A stretch of 64,000 nt of DNA from an uncultured Clostridia bacterium (lineage in GTDB: Bacteria; Bacillota; Clostridia; Lachnospirales; CAG-274): positions 1-64,000 of the forward strand of contig CANRPW010000001.1 of the NCBI GenBank assembly GCA_947632615.1, read 5' to 3'. Below the pieces are notes generated by a model. It did no database searches, was not told the DNA's origin, and was given only the letters and a program-made list of their open reading frames with translations. Below, in pieces: positions 1 through 10,198 of this stretch; within the stretch, counting starts at the first letter, position 1, and each line of letters starts with the position of its first letter. Made by a program: the position numbers and the translations under genes.

Positions 1-143
1 AACAGGCAAGGACAGACCCCTTTAGGGGTCTGTCCTTGCCTGTTGTCGTTCTCGCGCGCCCCGCAACGCAACCCCACACCCCACATCCCACAAAAACCGC
101 CCCGTACGGGGCGGTTTTTGTGGGATGTGGGGTGTGGGGTTGC
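1..143. repeat. MHE-1: two-hairpin intergenic element
   Basis: Two back-to-back palindromes downstream of ispD. Hairpin a spans 1-44, with perfect 21-bp arms and a 2-nt loop; it may extend beyond the window edge. Hairpin b spans 68-143 and is a perfect 76-bp palindrome with no unpaired centre. The connector (45-67) is GC-rich. The tip of hairpin b (about 91-120) looks like a bidirectional intrinsic terminator, with A5 before and T5 after a GC stem, so it probably ends ispD transcription. The rest of the symmetry is far longer than a terminator needs. Confidence 0.85.
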
Positions 144-151
144 AAGTTATT

Positions 152-826
152 TTACTTAAAAAAGGTTTTAGCTATTTCAAGGTCCTCGGGTGTGGTTATT
201 TTTATGTTTTTATAAGAGCCTTCTATCATTTTTGGTTTTACACCTATAAATTCTGCTGCCATAGCATCGTCTGTCACCGTAATTCCGGAAGACAATACCT
301 TATCATAGGCTGATTTTATTACCTTTAAGGAAAACGCCTGAGGGGTGAGGGCGTTCCACAGGGTCTCTCTTGGGGGAGTTTCGGATATAAAGCCGTTTTC
401 ACTGCATAATTTTATGGTGTCTTTTGTTCTTACACCCATTATGCAGGCTTGGAACTTTTTTACTTCCTCTATTATTTTTATTATGTATTTTTCTTCTATA
501 AAGGGGCGTGCTCCATCGTGTATAAGCACATAGTCTATATCGCCTGAAAGAGCCATCAGACCGTTATATACAGAGTTTTGACGCTCTGCGCCCCCAGCAA
601 CTACCGATAGGGGAGTTTTTATATCTTTTAGTATGTTTTTTGTAAGCTCTATATCTTCTTTGCCCGTTACTACGACTATTTCGTCAACTTCGTGGCATTT
701 GTCGAAGGCGAGGACTGTATGTAAAATTATGGGTTTGCCATTTAGCATAAGAAATTGTTTTGGTATGCCTGCGCCCATTCGTTTTCCCATGCCTGCGGCT
801 GCTATTACTGCACCTGTTTTACTCAT
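152..826 (-). CDS. ispD: 2-C-methyl-D-erythritol 4-phosphate cytidylyltransferase
   Basis: Third step of the non-mevalonate isoprenoid pathway: MEP plus CTP gives CDP-methylerythritol, in the cytosol. The 224-residue protein fits the IspD family length. The N-terminal nucleotide-binding loop AAAGMGKRMG is at residues 9-18, followed by PKQF; GGAERQNSV (about 78-86) and HDGARPF (about 104-110) are the usual IspD signatures. An upstream in-frame GTG (835) overlaps the AAGGAG ribosome-binding site, so the ATG at 826, 8 nt past it, is preferred. A second pathway enzyme, ispH, lies at 31936. The gene is divergent from ligA, with MHE-2 between them. Confidence 0.93.
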   Translation of the reverse strand: MSKTGAVIAAAGMGKRMGAGIPKQFLMLNGKPIILHTVLAFDKCHEVDEIVVVTGKEDIELTKNILKDIKTPLSVVAGGAERQNSVYNGLMALSGDIDYVLIHDGARPFIEEKYIIKIIEEVKKFQACIMGVRTKDTIKLCSENGFISETPPRETLWNALTPQAFSLKVIKSAYDKVLSSGITVTDDAMAAEFIGVKPKMIEGSYKNIKITTPEDLEIAKTFFK

Positions 827-873
827 ATTTATCACTCCTTATTATTTGGTTTAGAGTTTGTATAAAAATATAT

Positions 874-990
874 GCCCCCCTCATTTTCTCATCTCTACGA
901 GATGAGAAAACGAGGAGACCAATGAGGGGCGAAAATCAGCGGCTCCTACGTCGCCGCTGATTTTCGCCCGCCCCAAAGCCGCCTTGGCAA
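874..990. repeat. MHE-2: two-hairpin intergenic element
   Basis: Lies in the 350-bp divergent gap between ispD and ligA. The first palindrome (874-930) has arms interrupted by a 10-nt bulge at 911-920 in the right arm. The second (927-969) has 16-bp arms with an 11-nt loop. The two share the bases 927-930, so both cannot be fully paired at once. The right flank (970-985), read on the minus strand, resembles the boundary motif of other members (GCGG, three to five bases, then GGGGCG); the left flank ends in GCATA, as at MHE-7. Confidence 0.7.
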
Positions 991-1115
991 GACCTAAGAT
1001 GAGTGCCTCCGAAACATATAAATTGTTTAAATGTCGGCGGTTCAGGCTTTTACTTTATAAAACTATATTAGCATAAAAGTGCAGTAGTTTCAAATATTAT
1101 TATAAAAAACCAATG

Positions 1116-1145
1116 TGGACAAACATATTAAAAGTATGTTAAAAT
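1116..1145 (+). promoter_or_regulatory. Candidate promoter of ligA-apbE
   Basis: TGGACA (1116-1121), 18-nt spacer, TAAAAT (1140-1145), located 31 bp upstream of the ligA start. Bases 990-1115 are AT-rich and hold nothing else I recognise. Confidence 0.55.
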
Positions 1146-1176
1146 ATTCTAAAGCAAAAAGGACGGGTGAATTTGT

Positions 1177-3141
1177 ATGAAAGAAAGAATGAAGGAGCTT
1201 GTAAAAACTTTAAACGCCGCTTCTAAGGCCTATTATGGTGAGGCAAGGGAAATAATGACGGACAGGGAATATGATGCTCTTTATGACGAGCTTTTAAACC
1301 TTGAGGAAGAAAGCGGACTTGTGCTTGCCGACAGCCCTACTCAAAGGGTGGGTTATACTGTTCTTAGCGGACTTGAAAAGGTGACACATGAAAGCAAAAT
1401 GCTCTCTCTTGACAAGACTAAGGAGGTCGAAAAGCTTGCCGATTTTCTTGGAAACAAGGAGGGACTTTTGTCGTGGAAATTAGACGGGCTTACTGTGGTT
1501 CTTACCTACAGTGACGGCAGGCTTTTAAGAGCCGTTACAAGAGGAAACGGCATTGTTGGGGAGGATATAACCCACAATGCTCTTACATTTAAAAATATAC
1601 CCCGCCGCATTTCATTTAGCGGTGAGCTTATTTTGAGGGGAGAAGCCATAATCAGATTTAACGATTTTGAGCGCATAAACGAAAAACTGCCTATTGAAGA
1701 GCAGTATAAAAACCCCAGAAATTTATGCAGTGGCTCGGTCAGACAGCTTAACAGTGAAATATGTGCCGAAAGAAATGTCAACTGTATTATATATACACTT
1801 ATTTCCGCAGAGGGCAAGGATTTTGCCTTTAAAAGTGAGGGCATAGACTTTATAAAGGATCTGGGCTTTGAATATGTTGAATATGCAAAGGTGAACAGGG
1901 GAAATATTGCTGATGTTGTAAGAGAATTTGAAAGTCGAATAGAAAAAAACGAATTTGCCTCTGACGGGCTTGTGCTTACTTATGACGATATTGCTTACAG
2001 CAGAAGCTTGGGAATGACTGCAAAATTCCCTAAGGATTCACTGGCATTCAAGTGGGCTGACGAGCTTGCGGAAACTACCCTCAGGCAGGTTATATGGAAT
2101 ACCTCACGCACGGGGCTTATAAATCCTATTGCGGTATTTGATCCGGTAGAGTTGGAGGGCACTACTGTGGAAAGAGCCAGCCTTCACAATTTAAGCATCG
2201 TAGAGGGGTTGGAGCTTGGCATAGGGGACAAGGTAACTGTTTATAAGGCAAATATGATAATACCTCAGATAGCCGAAAATCTTACCAAAAGCGGCACTCT
2301 TGTTCATCCCGATAAGTGTCCCGTGTGCGGAGAGGAAACAGAGGTCGTGGCTCTGCGTGACGGCAAGGCTCTTAAATGCCCTAACCCCAATTGCCCGGCA
2401 CAAATCGCCGAGGGGCTTAGCCATTTTTGTTCAAGAGATGCTTTTAATATTGAGGGCATGAGCGATGAAACAATAAAGAAATTTATAGACAGGGGCTTTA
2501 TAAAGTTTTACCCCGATATATTTGCTCTTGATAAATATAAGGATGAAATAGTTTCAATGGAAGGCTTTGGAGAAAAGTCATTTTCAAACCTTATGGCGGC
2601 TATAGAAAAGGCAAAGGACGTAGAGCTTCCAAATATGATATTTGCTCTTGGAATAGAAAATGTAGGCTTAGGCAACGCAAGGCTTTTATGTGAAAAATTC
2701 GGTTATGATATTGAAAGCATAAAAAATGCCGATTTTGAGACCCTTATGACTGTGGACGGCTATGGCGAGGTCATTTCAAAAAGTATTGTCAGATATTTTG
2801 AAAAAGAGGAAAATATAAGATTGCTTGACAGGCTTTGCAGCTATGTCAGGATAAAGACACCTGCATCGGCTGAGAGTGCATCTGTGCTTGACGGGCTTAC
2901 CTTTGTAATAACAGGAGAGGTGGAACACTACAAAAACCGCCGTGAAATGCAGAAGGATATTGAACTCAGAGGCGGAAAGGTAACATCTGCTGTTTCCAAA
3001 AACACAAGCTATCTTATAAATAATGACGTTAACTCTACATCATCTAAAAATAAAAAGGCAAAAGATCTGGGTGTTCCCATTATAAGCGAGAAAGAATTTT
3101 TAGAGATGATAGGCAAGACTTCCGAAAAATTGGAGAGCTGA
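1177..3141 (+). CDS. ligA: NAD-dependent DNA ligase LigA
   Basis: Seals nicks in DNA using NAD+, in replication and repair. The 654 residues show the full bacterial order: N-terminal Ia and adenylation domains with the active-site lysine in KLDG (K101), an OB fold, a four-cysteine zinc finger (CPVC ... CPNPNC), tandem helix-hairpin-helix motifs, and a C-terminal BRCT domain from about residue 570. The ATG at 1177 follows AAGGACGGG. The stop codon is 2 bp from the apbE start, so the two are probably co-transcribed from the promoter at 1116-1145. Confidence 0.97.
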   Translation: MKERMKELVKTLNAASKAYYGEAREIMTDREYDALYDELLNLEEESGLVLADSPTQRVGYTVLSGLEKVTHESKMLSLDKTKEVEKLADFLGNKEGLLSWKLDGLTVVLTYSDGRLLRAVTRGNGIVGEDITHNALTFKNIPRRISFSGELILRGEAIIRFNDFERINEKLPIEEQYKNPRNLCSGSVRQLNSEICAERNVNCIIYTLISAEGKDFAFKSEGIDFIKDLGFEYVEYAKVNRGNIADVVREFESRIEKNEFASDGLVLTYDDIAYSRSLGMTAKFPKDSLAFKWADELAETTLRQVIWNTSRTGLINPIAVFDPVELEGTTVERASLHNLSIVEGLELGIGDKVTVYKANMIIPQIAENLTKSGTLVHPDKCPVCGEETEVVALRDGKALKCPNPNCPAQIAEGLSHFCSRDAFNIEGMSDETIKKFIDRGFIKFYPDIFALDKYKDEIVSMEGFGEKSFSNLMAAIEKAKDVELPNMIFALGIENVGLGNARLLCEKFGYDIESIKNADFETLMTVDGYGEVISKSIVRYFEKEENIRLLDRLCSYVRIKTPASAESASVLDGLTFVITGEVEHYKNRREMQKDIELRGGKVTSAVSKNTSYLINNDVNSTSSKNKKAKDLGVPIISEKEFLEMIGKTSEKLES

Positions 3142-3143
3142 AT

Positions 3144-4163
3144 ATGAAACTTAGACTCTTTTTGATTTTATTAATATTTTCGGCAGCGTTTTCCGGCTGT
3201 GGAAAGAGTGAAGAATATAGTCAAACCATAATTGCAATGGATACTCCCATGACCATAACGGCTTGGGGTGACGGTGCGGAGGATGCCGTAAAGGCGGCGG
3301 AGAAAGAAATAAACCGCCTTGATGGGCTTTTTTCTGTGACAAATGAAAACAGCGAAATATATAAACTCAATAAGGACAAAAGTCTTAAGGTCTCCGAAGA
3401 CACCTACGACCTTATAAGCTCGGCAGAGAATTATGGAGAGTTTACGGGTGGGGCTTTAAATATTGCCATCTATCCCGTTGTCAGGGAGTGGGGCTTTACT
3501 ACAGGAGAGTATAAAGTTCCCGATGACAGCAAACTTGATGAGCTTAAAAATGACGTTGACAGCTCCGAGATAAACATTGATGAGGCTTCAATGACGGTTT
3601 CTCTGGGCGAGAAGACAGAAATAGACTTAGGCGCTGCTGCAAAGGGCTATACCTCTCAGAAAATAATGGATATTTTTAAGGATATGGGGGTCGAGGCAGG
3701 GCTTGTTTCCCTTGGGGGAAATGTGCAATGCATGGGCGAAAAGCCCGACGGTGCGTTGTGGACTATAGCCGTTGCCGATCCCGAAAACGAGGAGGATTAT
3801 GTTGGGCTTATAAAAATCGACGAAGGAGCCGTTGTCACCTCGGGCAGCTATCAGAGATATTTCGAGGAAAACGGCAAAAGATATCATCATATTATGGATT
3901 CTGCCACCTGCCGCCCTGCGGAAAACGATCTTTCTTCGGTGACTATAGTTTCTGAAGACGGAGAGGCGGCGGATGCTTTTTCAACTGCTCTTTTTGTAAT
4001 GGGCAGGGAGAAGGCAACAGCATTTTGGAGAGAAAATAAAGATCAATTTGATGCTGTTTTTATTACAAAAGAAGGAAAGGTGTATATAACCGAAGGACTT
4101 AAAGCCAACTTTGCCCCCCGGGATGGCAGAGAAGAACCTGAAATTATATATAGTCAGGAATAA
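3144..4163 (+). CDS. apbE: FAD:protein FMN transferase, ApbE family lipoprotein
   Basis: Transfers FMN from FAD to a Thr/Ser of target flavoproteins such as Rnf/Nqr subunits, outside the membrane. A signal peptide with lipobox FSGC (Cys19) predicts a lipoprotein. Family marks are the DTPMTITAWG segment near the mature N terminus, LGAAAKGY (Mg/FAD-binding region), GLVSLGGN, and YHHIMD close to the canonical RYHHI[IL]D. The 339-residue length is normal. It starts 2 bp after ligA and ends at a strong hairpin terminator. No obvious target flavoprotein lies in the window. Confidence 0.93.
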   Translation: MKLRLFLILLIFSAAFSGCGKSEEYSQTIIAMDTPMTITAWGDGAEDAVKAAEKEINRLDGLFSVTNENSEIYKLNKDKSLKVSEDTYDLISSAENYGEFTGGALNIAIYPVVREWGFTTGEYKVPDDSKLDELKNDVDSSEINIDEASMTVSLGEKTEIDLGAAAKGYTSQKIMDIFKDMGVEAGLVSLGGNVQCMGEKPDGALWTIAVADPENEEDYVGLIKIDEGAVVTSGSYQRYFEENGKRYHHIMDSATCRPAENDLSSVTIVSEDGEAADAFSTALFVMGREKATAFWRENKDQFDAVFITKEGKVYITEGLKANFAPRDGREEPEIIYSQE

Positions 4164-4169
4164 AATAAA

Positions 4170-4216
4170 GACTCTGCCTATCAAACCTATGGGGTTTAAA
4201 TGGCAGAGCCTTTTTA
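4170..4216. terminator. Bidirectional terminator between apbE and dut
   Basis: Stem ACTCTGCC / GGCAGAGC with a long AT-rich interior, followed by T5 on the plus strand and a T-rich stretch on the minus strand. It sits between two converging genes. Confidence 0.75.
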
Positions 4217-4222
4217 TTTGCT

Positions 4223-4732
4223 TTATTTGCCGCTGCTTCCCAGTCTGCCTTCGCCTCTTTTCGAAGGTATGGCTTTAAGCTCCGCGTATGATATTTCACG
4301 TCTTTCAAGCTCATTATGCACATTGTGAATAATGCCTTGGAAAAGAGCCTTTTCGTAAGGATATATTATAAAGCTTTCTTCAATAAGCTTTTTTACGGAA
4401 GAGGGGAGAGAGTTTAAATCAAGCTTGGAAATAATAACGGTTTTTTTGTTTGTATTTGTAGTTGCAAGAAACCACTCGCCTCTATAGCTTGAATCTATAA
4501 CTCCTGCGGAGTATTTAATGCCCTTGCTGCCGCTTGAGCCTCTTTCCTCTATTTGTATATAATAATTTTCGGGTATTGCCGAAGCTATGCCCGTGGGAAC
4601 AAGACGAGTTTCTCCCGGTGGTATGAGCATATAGTCTTCGTCAAAGCAGGGATAAACGTCTAACCCTGCGTTGTAAAGCTCTTTATCGGGAATTTTAGCC
4701 CCTTCTTTTAATTTGGCAAAATAAATTTCCAT
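4223..4732 (-). CDS. dut: dUTP diphosphatase (trimeric dUTPase)
   Basis: Hydrolyses dUTP to dUMP and PPi, keeping uracil out of DNA and feeding dTMP synthesis. All five dUTPase motifs are visible in order over 169 residues: AGLDVY (motif 1), RGSSGSKG (2), GVIDSSYRGEW (3), KALFQGII (4) and the glycine-rich C-terminal arm RGEGRLGSSG (5). It is the last gene of nrdD-nrdG-dut, 12 bp after nrdG with its own GGAG site. Coupling dUTPase to the anaerobic reductase makes sense, because reduction at the triphosphate level yields dCTP/dUTP directly. Confidence 0.9.
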   Translation of the reverse strand: MEIYFAKLKEGAKIPDKELYNAGLDVYPCFDEDYMLIPPGETRLVPTGIASAIPENYYIQIEERGSSGSKGIKYSAGVIDSSYRGEWFLATTNTNKKTVIISKLDLNSLPSSVKKLIEESFIIYPYEKALFQGIIHNVHNELERREISYAELKAIPSKRGEGRLGSSGK

Positions 4733-4744
4733 TTTTTCTCCTTT

Positions 4745-5236
4745 TTATTTACAATGAAGCACGACTTCATTTTTTAAAAGACTTTGTTTAACGTCTATGA
4801 CTCTTTGATTTGACGAGCCTCTCCACATAAGATTGTTGTCTAAAAGGTCTATTTCAAATTTGCCGTCTACCAAAACGTCTATAAAACCAATTATCTCAAG
4901 CTCCTTTATGTCATCCCAGCTATAGCCCGTATAGAGCCAAACTGTTTTGTCGGGAAAACGCTCTTTTATCTTTTTCACAAGCTCTGTGACAGGCTCTCTG
5001 TTTGAAGAAAACAGAGGATCACCGCCGCTAAAAGTGATACCCGAAATATATGACTTTTCAAGCTGAGTAAAAATTTCATTTTCGGCTGCTTCGTCAAATT
5101 CAAGACCGCTGTTTTCGTTCCAGGTTATGGGGTTTTGGCAGCCCTTGCATTTGTGAGAACAGCCCGACACCCACAGCACGACCCTTAGCCCGTCGCCGTT
5201 TTTCATATCGTCATGTGTAATATCATGATATTTCAT
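4745..5236 (-). CDS. nrdG: Anaerobic ribonucleotide reductase activating protein (radical SAM)
   Basis: Uses a 4Fe-4S cluster and S-adenosylmethionine to generate the glycyl radical on NrdD. The radical-SAM cysteine motif CSHKCKGC (C-x3-C-x2-C) sits near residue 26, followed by SGGDPL, the SAM-binding GGE-type motif. Length 163 residues is typical. Its start lies 2 bp beyond the nrdD stop codon, so expression is coupled. Confidence 0.95.
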   Translation of the reverse strand: MKYHDITHDDMKNGDGLRVVLWVSGCSHKCKGCQNPITWNENSGLEFDEAAENEIFTQLEKSYISGITFSGGDPLFSSNREPVTELVKKIKERFPDKTVWLYTGYSWDDIKELEIIGFIDVLVDGKFEIDLLDNNLMWRGSSNQRVIDVKQSLLKNEVVLHCK

Positions 5237-5238
5237 AT

Positions 5239-7386
5239 TTACATACTCTTTCTTTCTGCTATTTCCGCCATTTTTGCAGAATTAAGACGGGTGTCACCGT
5301 GAACTCTCGAATAGCTGAGATAGCCGTTCATTCTGTCTATTTTGGTGAGGTTGCGGCTGCCGCATTTAGGACAAACATCCATTTCAAGCTCCTGATGTCC
5401 GCAGTCATCACAGTATGCAAGAGAAAGATTTACGCCCTCATAAAAGCCCATTTTCATGGCGCGCTTTATAAGAGTGACTACAGCATCACGGTTGTAATTT
5501 ATAGGATATTTTACATACTGTATCTTTCCGCCGTTTGACAAATTCCAAAAACGCTTTTCAAGATCCTGCTTTTGTATGGGGGTTATATCCTCGGTTACGT
5601 GGCAGTGGAATGAATTGCTTACATAAGGCCTGTCCGAAACCTTGGGTATAATGCCGTAGAGCTTGCGGAACTGCTCTATCTGAAGTCCGCAGAGGCTTTC
5701 TGCAGGTGTGCCGTACATAGCGTAATTGATGCCGTCTTCTTCTTTATATTGTGCAATTTTATTGTTTATATATTCCATAACTTCTATTGCAAAGGCTCCG
5801 TCCTCTACAAGAGATTTTCTGTTGTAAAGCTCCTGAAGCTCATTAAGAGCTGTTATGCCGAATGAAACCGTGCAGGGCTTAAGTATAGGAGCTATCTTAT
5901 CAGAAGGCTTAAGATGACCCTGATAAAAGCCGCCCTCGCAGTATGCAACCGGGTTAGTCGAGGCACGCATTTCGCCTAAATATTCTATAGTCTTCTTATG
6001 CAGACCTCTTATCATTTCAAGATAGTAGTCTAAAACCTCGTAGAAATCGCGGCTTTCCTTCTGGGCCTTTGCGTATATCATAGGCAGGTGGAGAGAGATA
6101 GCGCCGAGGTTAAATCTTCCCACAACAACTGCCTTGTCATCGTCGTCAGCAGGCTTTACGCCGCCTCTTTCAAACCAAAGTGAAAGAAAAGCACGGCAGC
6201 CCATGGGGCTAATAACTACGCCGTATTTTTTATAGGCTTCGGCAACGTATGAGTCACCTGTAAGTGAGAGCCAGTCGGGATACATTGTTTTTCTTGAGCA
6301 CTCAACACCGGCGTTGAAAACGTCTTCAAGCTCGCAGCCTTCGCCGTGGAGGTTTTCGTCATAGAGGAAAACGATCTTCGGGAAAAGAACGGGTTTTTTG
6401 TTGTCCGGCTTGCCTTGACCGTTTTTGTGTACTTCAAGGGCTGTTATAGAAGCCATTTTTTCAAAGGGCTTTCTGCCAAGACCTAAAGTTATTGTTATAA
6501 AAGGATAGTCGCCTCTGCTGGAGCCAACTGAGTTGAGCTTGTATTCAAGACCCTGAAAGCCCTGCTCAAATTCCCTCTTAAGCTTTTTAAGAGCGGTTTT
6601 TTCAACAACTTCCATATCCTCGTTGGTGATATCACCCTTTGTTTCCTTAAGGAAGTCTATAAGCTCTTCCTTATGCTTTTTATAGGACTTCTGAGCGTAT
6701 GGCTCTAAAATTTTGTCTATTTCGGGAACTGTAAATCCGCCGTACTGCTGAGATGCTGTGGAAAGGACTATATCCCCAATAACGTCAAAGGCAACGTCAA
6801 GGGTCTTGGGCTCGTTATACCAAAGATTACCCATTTCAAAGCCGCCAGTAAGAACTGTTTTCATATCGAAAAGGCAGCAGTTCATTGTGTCACGTCTGCT
6901 GGACATATCGTGGATGTATATATAGCCGTCCTTGCACGCCTGAAGCTCGTCTGTTGTAAGGAAGAATTTTTTGTAAAGCTCTTTGTTCAGGTGGTTATAT
7001 ATAAGGCTTCTTTTTGTTGCTACAAGGGCAGAGTCTGTGTTTGAATTCTCCTTATCCCCTATGTACATAACAGACTGTGCTTTTCTGTATACGTTGTCGA
7101 GCATATGGACGAAATCTTTTTTATAGTTTCTGTAGTCCTTATAGCTTTTGGCAACTCTCGGTTCGATTTCTTCAAGAGCGCTTTCAACAAGATTGTGCAT
7201 TGTCTGAATGGGTATCTTTTCTAAAAAATTAGCACTGATCTTGTCTTCTACATAAGAGCAGATAGACTCCAGCTCGTAGCTTTTGAAGTTGTACATAACT
7301 CTCTGAGCTGATTTTGAAACGGCCGCGATTATCTTTTTTCTGTTATAATCCTCTAAAGTTCCGTCTTTTTTTATAATTTGTACCAT
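5239..7386 (-). CDS. nrdD: Anaerobic (class III) ribonucleoside-triphosphate reductase
   Basis: Reduces NTPs to dNTPs under anoxia through a glycyl radical. The 715-residue protein has an N-terminal ATP-cone (residues 1 to about 95), the catalytic barrel, a C-terminal four-cysteine zinc site (CDDC ... CPKC) and the radical glycine in RMNGYLS (G688). An in-frame ATG nine codons upstream (7413) has no ribosome-binding site; the ATG at 7386 is preceded by AGGAGGTG. A perfect-spacing promoter and a candidate NrdR box lie upstream, suggesting control by NrdR with dATP/ATP as signal. Confidence 0.96.
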   Translation of the reverse strand: MVQIIKKDGTLEDYNRKKIIAAVSKSAQRVMYNFKSYELESICSYVEDKISANFLEKIPIQTMHNLVESALEEIEPRVAKSYKDYRNYKKDFVHMLDNVYRKAQSVMYIGDKENSNTDSALVATKRSLIYNHLNKELYKKFFLTTDELQACKDGYIYIHDMSSRRDTMNCCLFDMKTVLTGGFEMGNLWYNEPKTLDVAFDVIGDIVLSTASQQYGGFTVPEIDKILEPYAQKSYKKHKEELIDFLKETKGDITNEDMEVVEKTALKKLKREFEQGFQGLEYKLNSVGSSRGDYPFITITLGLGRKPFEKMASITALEVHKNGQGKPDNKKPVLFPKIVFLYDENLHGEGCELEDVFNAGVECSRKTMYPDWLSLTGDSYVAEAYKKYGVVISPMGCRAFLSLWFERGGVKPADDDDKAVVVGRFNLGAISLHLPMIYAKAQKESRDFYEVLDYYLEMIRGLHKKTIEYLGEMRASTNPVAYCEGGFYQGHLKPSDKIAPILKPCTVSFGITALNELQELYNRKSLVEDGAFAIEVMEYINNKIAQYKEEDGINYAMYGTPAESLCGLQIEQFRKLYGIIPKVSDRPYVSNSFHCHVTEDITPIQKQDLEKRFWNLSNGGKIQYVKYPINYNRDAVVTLIKRAMKMGFYEGVNLSLAYCDDCGHQELEMDVCPKCGSRNLTKIDRMNGYLSYSRVHGDTRLNSAKMAEIAERKSM

Positions 7387-7426
7387 ATTGCACCTCCTAC
7401 TAAATATCGACAATTTTATATTTATT

Positions 7427-7442
7427 TTTCCATATATAGTGT
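7427..7442 (-). promoter_or_regulatory. Candidate NrdR box
   Basis: On the minus strand the 16-mer ACACTATATATGGAAA matches the NrdR consensus acaCwAtATaTwGtgt at about 12 of 16 positions. It lies about 18 bp downstream of the nrdD -10 box, where a repressor could block initiation. The usual second box 31-32 bp away is not convincing. Confidence 0.5.
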
Positions 7443-7459
7443 TTTTATCGGCTTCCTAT

Positions 7460-7488
7460 AGTATATTACCTTTAAATCCCTCTGTCAA
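7460..7488 (-). promoter_or_regulatory. Promoter of nrdD-nrdG-dut
   Basis: Minus strand: TTGACA (7488-7483), 17-nt spacer, TATACT (7465-7460). This is a near-consensus housekeeping promoter about 75 bp upstream of the nrdD start. Confidence 0.75.
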
Positions 7489-7548
7489 TGACATATCGGT
7501 AATGTAACAAAATTGTAATATTGCGATAACGTGCCCACCAGTATTTTT

Positions 7549-7737
7549 CCGTGCCGGTTTTTGACATTTCAGCCGAGTATTCGGCTGAAATGTCAAAAAC
7601 CGGCACGGGTCGGGGCGCGGGGATGTGTGAGGAGTGGGGATGCAAACAGGCGGACCCGTCCGCCTGTTTGCATCCCCACTCCTCACACATCCCCGCGCCC
7701 CGACCACCCCGGAAGATGGTCGGTAAACCGTAGGTTT
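7549..7737. repeat. MHE-3: two-hairpin intergenic element
   Basis: Between queF and nrdD (both minus). The C-first hairpin (7549-7608) has perfect 28-bp arms and loop GTAT. The G-first hairpin (7608-7705) has perfect 48-bp arms around a 2-nt loop; its tip is GCGGAC-CC-GTCCGC, shared with MHE-5 and MHE-11. The right flank (7706-7735) read on the minus strand gives CCGACCATCTTCCGGGG, a form of the family boundary motif. Short ORFs over this stretch are by-products of the palindromes. Confidence 0.9.
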
Positions 7738-7774
7738 ATGAGGCTCCGGTGCTTTACCAATATAATTATACCAC

Positions 7775-8263
7775 TTACCTATTGTCAATTTTTTCAGGAT
7801 ACATGTCGTGGTTTACAAGACGGTCGAAAGCCACCTTTTCCCAAGGAGTGCCCGGCTTGCCGTAGTTGCAGTAGGGGTCTATAGAGATGCCTCCTCTTGG
7901 GGTGAACTTTCCCCATACCTCTATATACTTAGGGCTCATTAGCTTTATAAGGTCCTTCATTATGGTATTTACGCAATCCTCATGGAAGTCACCGTGATTT
8001 CTGAAGCTGAAAAGATAGAGTTTTAAAGATTTGCTTTCAACCATTTTTTCTGCGGGCACGTATGATATATATATGCAGGCAAAATCTGGCTGACCTGTAA
8101 TGGGACACAGGGAGGTAAACTCGGGACAGTTGAATTTTACGAAATAGTCGTTATCCTGGTGTTTATTTATAAATGTTTCTAATATTTCGGGACAGTAGTT
8201 GTTGGGTATTTTAACATTCTGCTTGCCTAAAAGCGTTACTTCTTCGGCTCTTTTATTTTCCAT
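7775..8263 (-). CDS. queF: NADPH-dependent 7-cyano-7-deazaguanine (preQ0) reductase
   Basis: Reduces preQ0 to preQ1 in queuosine tRNA modification. The 162-residue unimodular form shows the catalytic Cys53 in [13 protein letters not shown] and the QueF signature [16 protein letters not shown] (about 77-92) followed by FHED. The reading frame stays open upstream to 8488 only because of the MHE-4 palindromes; the ATG at 8263 has AAGGAG 9 nt upstream and gives the normal family length. Other queuosine genes are not in the window. Its likely promoter lies about 210 bp upstream, putting MHE-4 in the leader. Confidence 0.93.
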   Translation of the reverse strand: MENKRAEEVTLLGKQNVKIPNNYCPEILETFINKHQDNDYFVKFNCPEFTSLCPITGQPDFACIYISYVPAEKMVESKSLKLYLFSFRNHGDFHEDCVNTIMKDLIKLMSPKYIEVWGKFTPRGGISIDPYCNYGKPGTPWEKVAFDRLVNHDMYPEKIDNR

Positions 8264-8290
8264 TTTCACCATCTCCTTATTAAGAAGTCT

Positions 8291-8460
8291 GCACCCATAC
8301 TGCGGGTAGCCGAGGCAAGGCGGGGAAGGGGTCGGGCAGGTCAAGGTGAGAGGGGGCCTGCCCCCTCTCACCTTGACCTGCCCGACCCCTTTCCCGCCTT
8401 GCCCCGCGGCCCCACCTGTTTTTTCGCCCTCGTATGAGGGCGAAAAAACAGGTGGGGCAA
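8291..8460. repeat. MHE-4: two-hairpin element in the queF leader
   Basis: The G-first hairpin (8314-8403) has 44-bp arms with a single mismatch (G opposite T, a wobble pair in RNA) and loop CT. The C-first hairpin (8409-8458) has perfect 23-bp arms and loop GTAT, ending GGTGGGGCA. The left flank ACTGCGGG (8299-8306) followed by GCCGAGG is the family boundary. The element lies between the predicted queF promoter (8478-8506, minus) and the queF start, so it should be transcribed. Confidence 0.88.
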
Positions 8461-8477
8461 AAGGGTGCTTAAATATA

Positions 8478-8506
8478 ATTTTACACAAATTAGACCTTTA
8501 TGTCAA
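8478..8506 (-). promoter_or_regulatory. Promoter of queF
   Basis: Minus strand TTGACA (8506-8501), 17-nt spacer, TAAAAT (8483-8478). It lies just past the groEL terminator and implies a queF leader of about 205 nt containing MHE-4. Confidence 0.65.
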
Positions 8507-8511
8507 TTGAA

Positions 8512-8537
8512 AAGACCCCGAAATTTTTTCGGGGTCT
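8512..8537 (-). terminator. groES-groEL terminator
   Basis: Stem AAGACCCCGA / TCGGGGTCTT downstream of groEL; on the minus strand it is followed by TTTTC. Confidence 0.8.
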
Positions 8538-8557
8538 TAATATTTGCGAATTAGAAA

Positions 8558-10198
<1,641 letters not shown>

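Noticed and set aside
7456..7884. Several short ORFs on both strands over 7456-7884, and similar ones over every MHE (for example 15562-15914, 27746-28106, 59057-59412).
   Set aside because: They are open only because a palindrome without stops in one arm has none in the other. They lack ribosome-binding sites and have Pro/Arg/Ser-biased compositions typical of GC-rich repeats.
8264..8477. preQ1 riboswitch in front of queF.
   Set aside because: The leader is accounted for by two long palindromes; I find no compact stem-loop with the A-rich tail that would form the preQ1 pseudoknot.
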